Source: JASFRI01 sp050115015 (lineage in GTDB: Bacteria; Acidobacteriota; Polarisedimenticolia; CBDVAL01). Taken from it: a stretch of DNA of 7,456 nucleotides. Made by a program: the position numbers and the translations under genes. Within the stretch, counting starts at the first letter, position 1. Every line of letters starts with the position of its first letter. The stretch is taken from assembly GCA_050115015.1 (NCBI GenBank), contig JASFRI010000203.1:1-7456 (forward strand). Reading direction: 5' to 3'. The notes beneath the pieces are model-generated. The model was not told the DNA's origin, searched no databases, and saw only the letters and a program-made list of their open reading frames with translations. Positions 6,861 through 7,456 of the stretch are shown here, piece by piece.

Positions 6861-6888
6861 ATTGTCCCGCCGTCCCACCGCGTGTCAA
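6861..6888 (-). promoter_or_regulatory. Sigma70-type promoter of polA
   Basis: The minus strand has an exact -35 hexamer TTGACA (6888-6883), a 16-bp spacer, and GACAAT (6866-6861), a 4/6 match to the -10 box. Transcription would begin near 6854, giving a leader of about 30 nt before the polA GTG. It lies entirely in the 76-bp gap after asnA and is the best promoter in the window. It probably drives polA, the aminotransferase gene and the rhodanese gene. Confidence 0.65.
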
Positions 6889-6899
6889 GCGGTGCCGGT

Positions 6900-7456
6900 C
6901 TACTCGAGCACGTGGATGTTCCGGGCGGCGCAGATCTCCTTCAGCTTGTCCGGCCACACGGTCACGCTGACCTCCCCCAGATGGGCCTTCCGGAGCAGCA
7001 GCATGTACGTCCGGGACTGGCCGATGCCGCCGCCGATGCTGAGGGGCACCTTCCCCTCGAGGATGGCCCGGTGGTAGGGGAGGTCCAGGAAATCGGTCTG
7101 TCCGGACATCTCGAGCTGCTTGCGCAGCGACTCCGGGTTCACGCGGATCCCCATCGACGTCAGCTCGTGCCGCCGGCGGGTGACGGGGTTCCAGACCAGG
7201 ATGTCGCCGTTCAGCCCGTGCATCGGGCGGCCGTCCTTCGACACCGTCTCGGTGATCCAGTCGTCGTAGTCCGCGGCGCGCATCTCGTGCGGGTAGCCGT
7301 CCGCGAGGGGCCAGCCGATCCCGTAGATGAACACCGCCGGGTACTCCTGGAGAATGCGGGTCTCCCGCTCCTTCCGCGGCAGGTCCGGGTAGCGGTCGAG
7401 GATGTCCTCGGCGTGCAGGAAGGTGAGCTGCTCCGGCAGCTCCGGGTAGCGATCCG
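6900..7456 (-). CDS. asnA: Aspartate-ammonia ligase (asparagine synthetase A), 5' part beyond window
   Basis: 184 C-terminal residues are visible of an enzyme that is about 330 residues long in E. coli; the frame stays open to the right edge. Matching AsnA signatures are TFLHAEDILDRYPDLPRKER, AVFIYGIGWPLADGYPHE, ADYDDW, GLNGDILVWNP, SMGIRV and the C-terminal ATP-site motif GGGIGQSRTYMLLL. The enzyme makes asparagine from aspartate, ammonia and ATP through an aspartyl-AMP intermediate. It has a class II aminoacyl-tRNA synthetase-like catalytic fold and works in the cytoplasm. The tail ending ARNIHVLE is longer than that of E. coli AsnA and looks more like Firmicute or Bacteroidetes forms, judged from memory. 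A GTG at 7334 exists, but homology clearly continues upstream of it, so it is internal. A promoter for the next gene, polA, follows directly; no terminator is visible after the TAG stop. Confidence 0.97.
   Translation of the reverse strand, partial: DRYPELPEQLTFLHAEDILDRYPDLPRKERETRILQEYPAVFIYGIGWPLADGYPHEMRAADYDDWITETVSKDGRPMHGLNGDILVWNPVTRRRHELTSMGIRVNPESLRKQLEMSGQTDFLDLPYHRAILEGKVPLSIGGGIGQSRTYMLLLRKAHLGEVSVTVWPDKLKEICAARNIHVLE

Noticed and set aside
3762..6878. Minus-strand open frame of 1038 codons in another frame over polA
   Set aside because: The translation is Arg/Gly/Pro-rich with no domain, while the overlapping frame carries every PolA catalytic motif.
5507..6970. Plus-strand open frame of 487 codons opposite the PolA nuclease domains, running into the end of asnA
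   Set aside because: It crosses the polA promoter and the asnA stop with no domain of its own, so it is a complement artefact.

Overview
The window is high-GC, almost fully coding bacterial chromosome with every supported gene on the minus strand, so transcription runs from high to low coordinates. In that order the genes are asnA (5' part off the right edge), polA, a PLP-dependent class V aminotransferase of the cysteine-desulfurase-like type, a single-domain rhodanese, an NHL-repeat lipoprotein, and a sensor histidine kinase (3' part off the left edge). No tRNA, rRNA, CRISPR array, mobile element or prophage gene is visible. A lipoprotein signal and a two-membrane-pass histidine kinase fit a Gram-negative-type cell. 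Three of the five visible starts are GTG. The taxon cannot be fixed from this stretch.

Right part (2476-7456): asnA ends at 6900. A 76-bp gap follows, holding a good sigma70-type promoter (exact TTGACA, 16-bp spacer, GACAAT) that points at polA. PolA is full length, with 5' nuclease, 3'-5' proofreading and polymerase domains and their catalytic residues. Its stop codon lies inside the ribosome binding site of the aminotransferase gene, so the two are very likely co-transcribed and coupled. The rhodanese starts 55 bp further on. A GC-rich hairpin directly abuts its strong ribosome binding site. The aminotransferase lacks the C-terminal catalytic cysteine of true cysteine desulfurases, while the rhodanese has an intact active-site cysteine. 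A joint role in sulfur handling is possible but inferred.

Middle gap (2257-2475): this 219-bp stretch is the longest without a gene. It holds a weak GC hairpin just after the rhodanese and then an AT-rich island (26 of 70 bases G or C at 2281-2350) with a perfect 7-bp inverted repeat between promoter-like boxes. It probably separates the polA group from the next transcription unit.

Left part (1-2256): a six-bladed NHL beta-propeller lipoprotein is followed, after one stop codon and one further codon in the same frame, by a membrane histidine kinase with an extracytoplasmic Cache/PDC-like domain, HAMP, coiled coil and HisKA. The tight junction suggests the two act together, perhaps as a surface sensor and its kinase. 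I found no clearly new system. The best leads are this lipoprotein-kinase pair and the aminotransferase-rhodanese pair.
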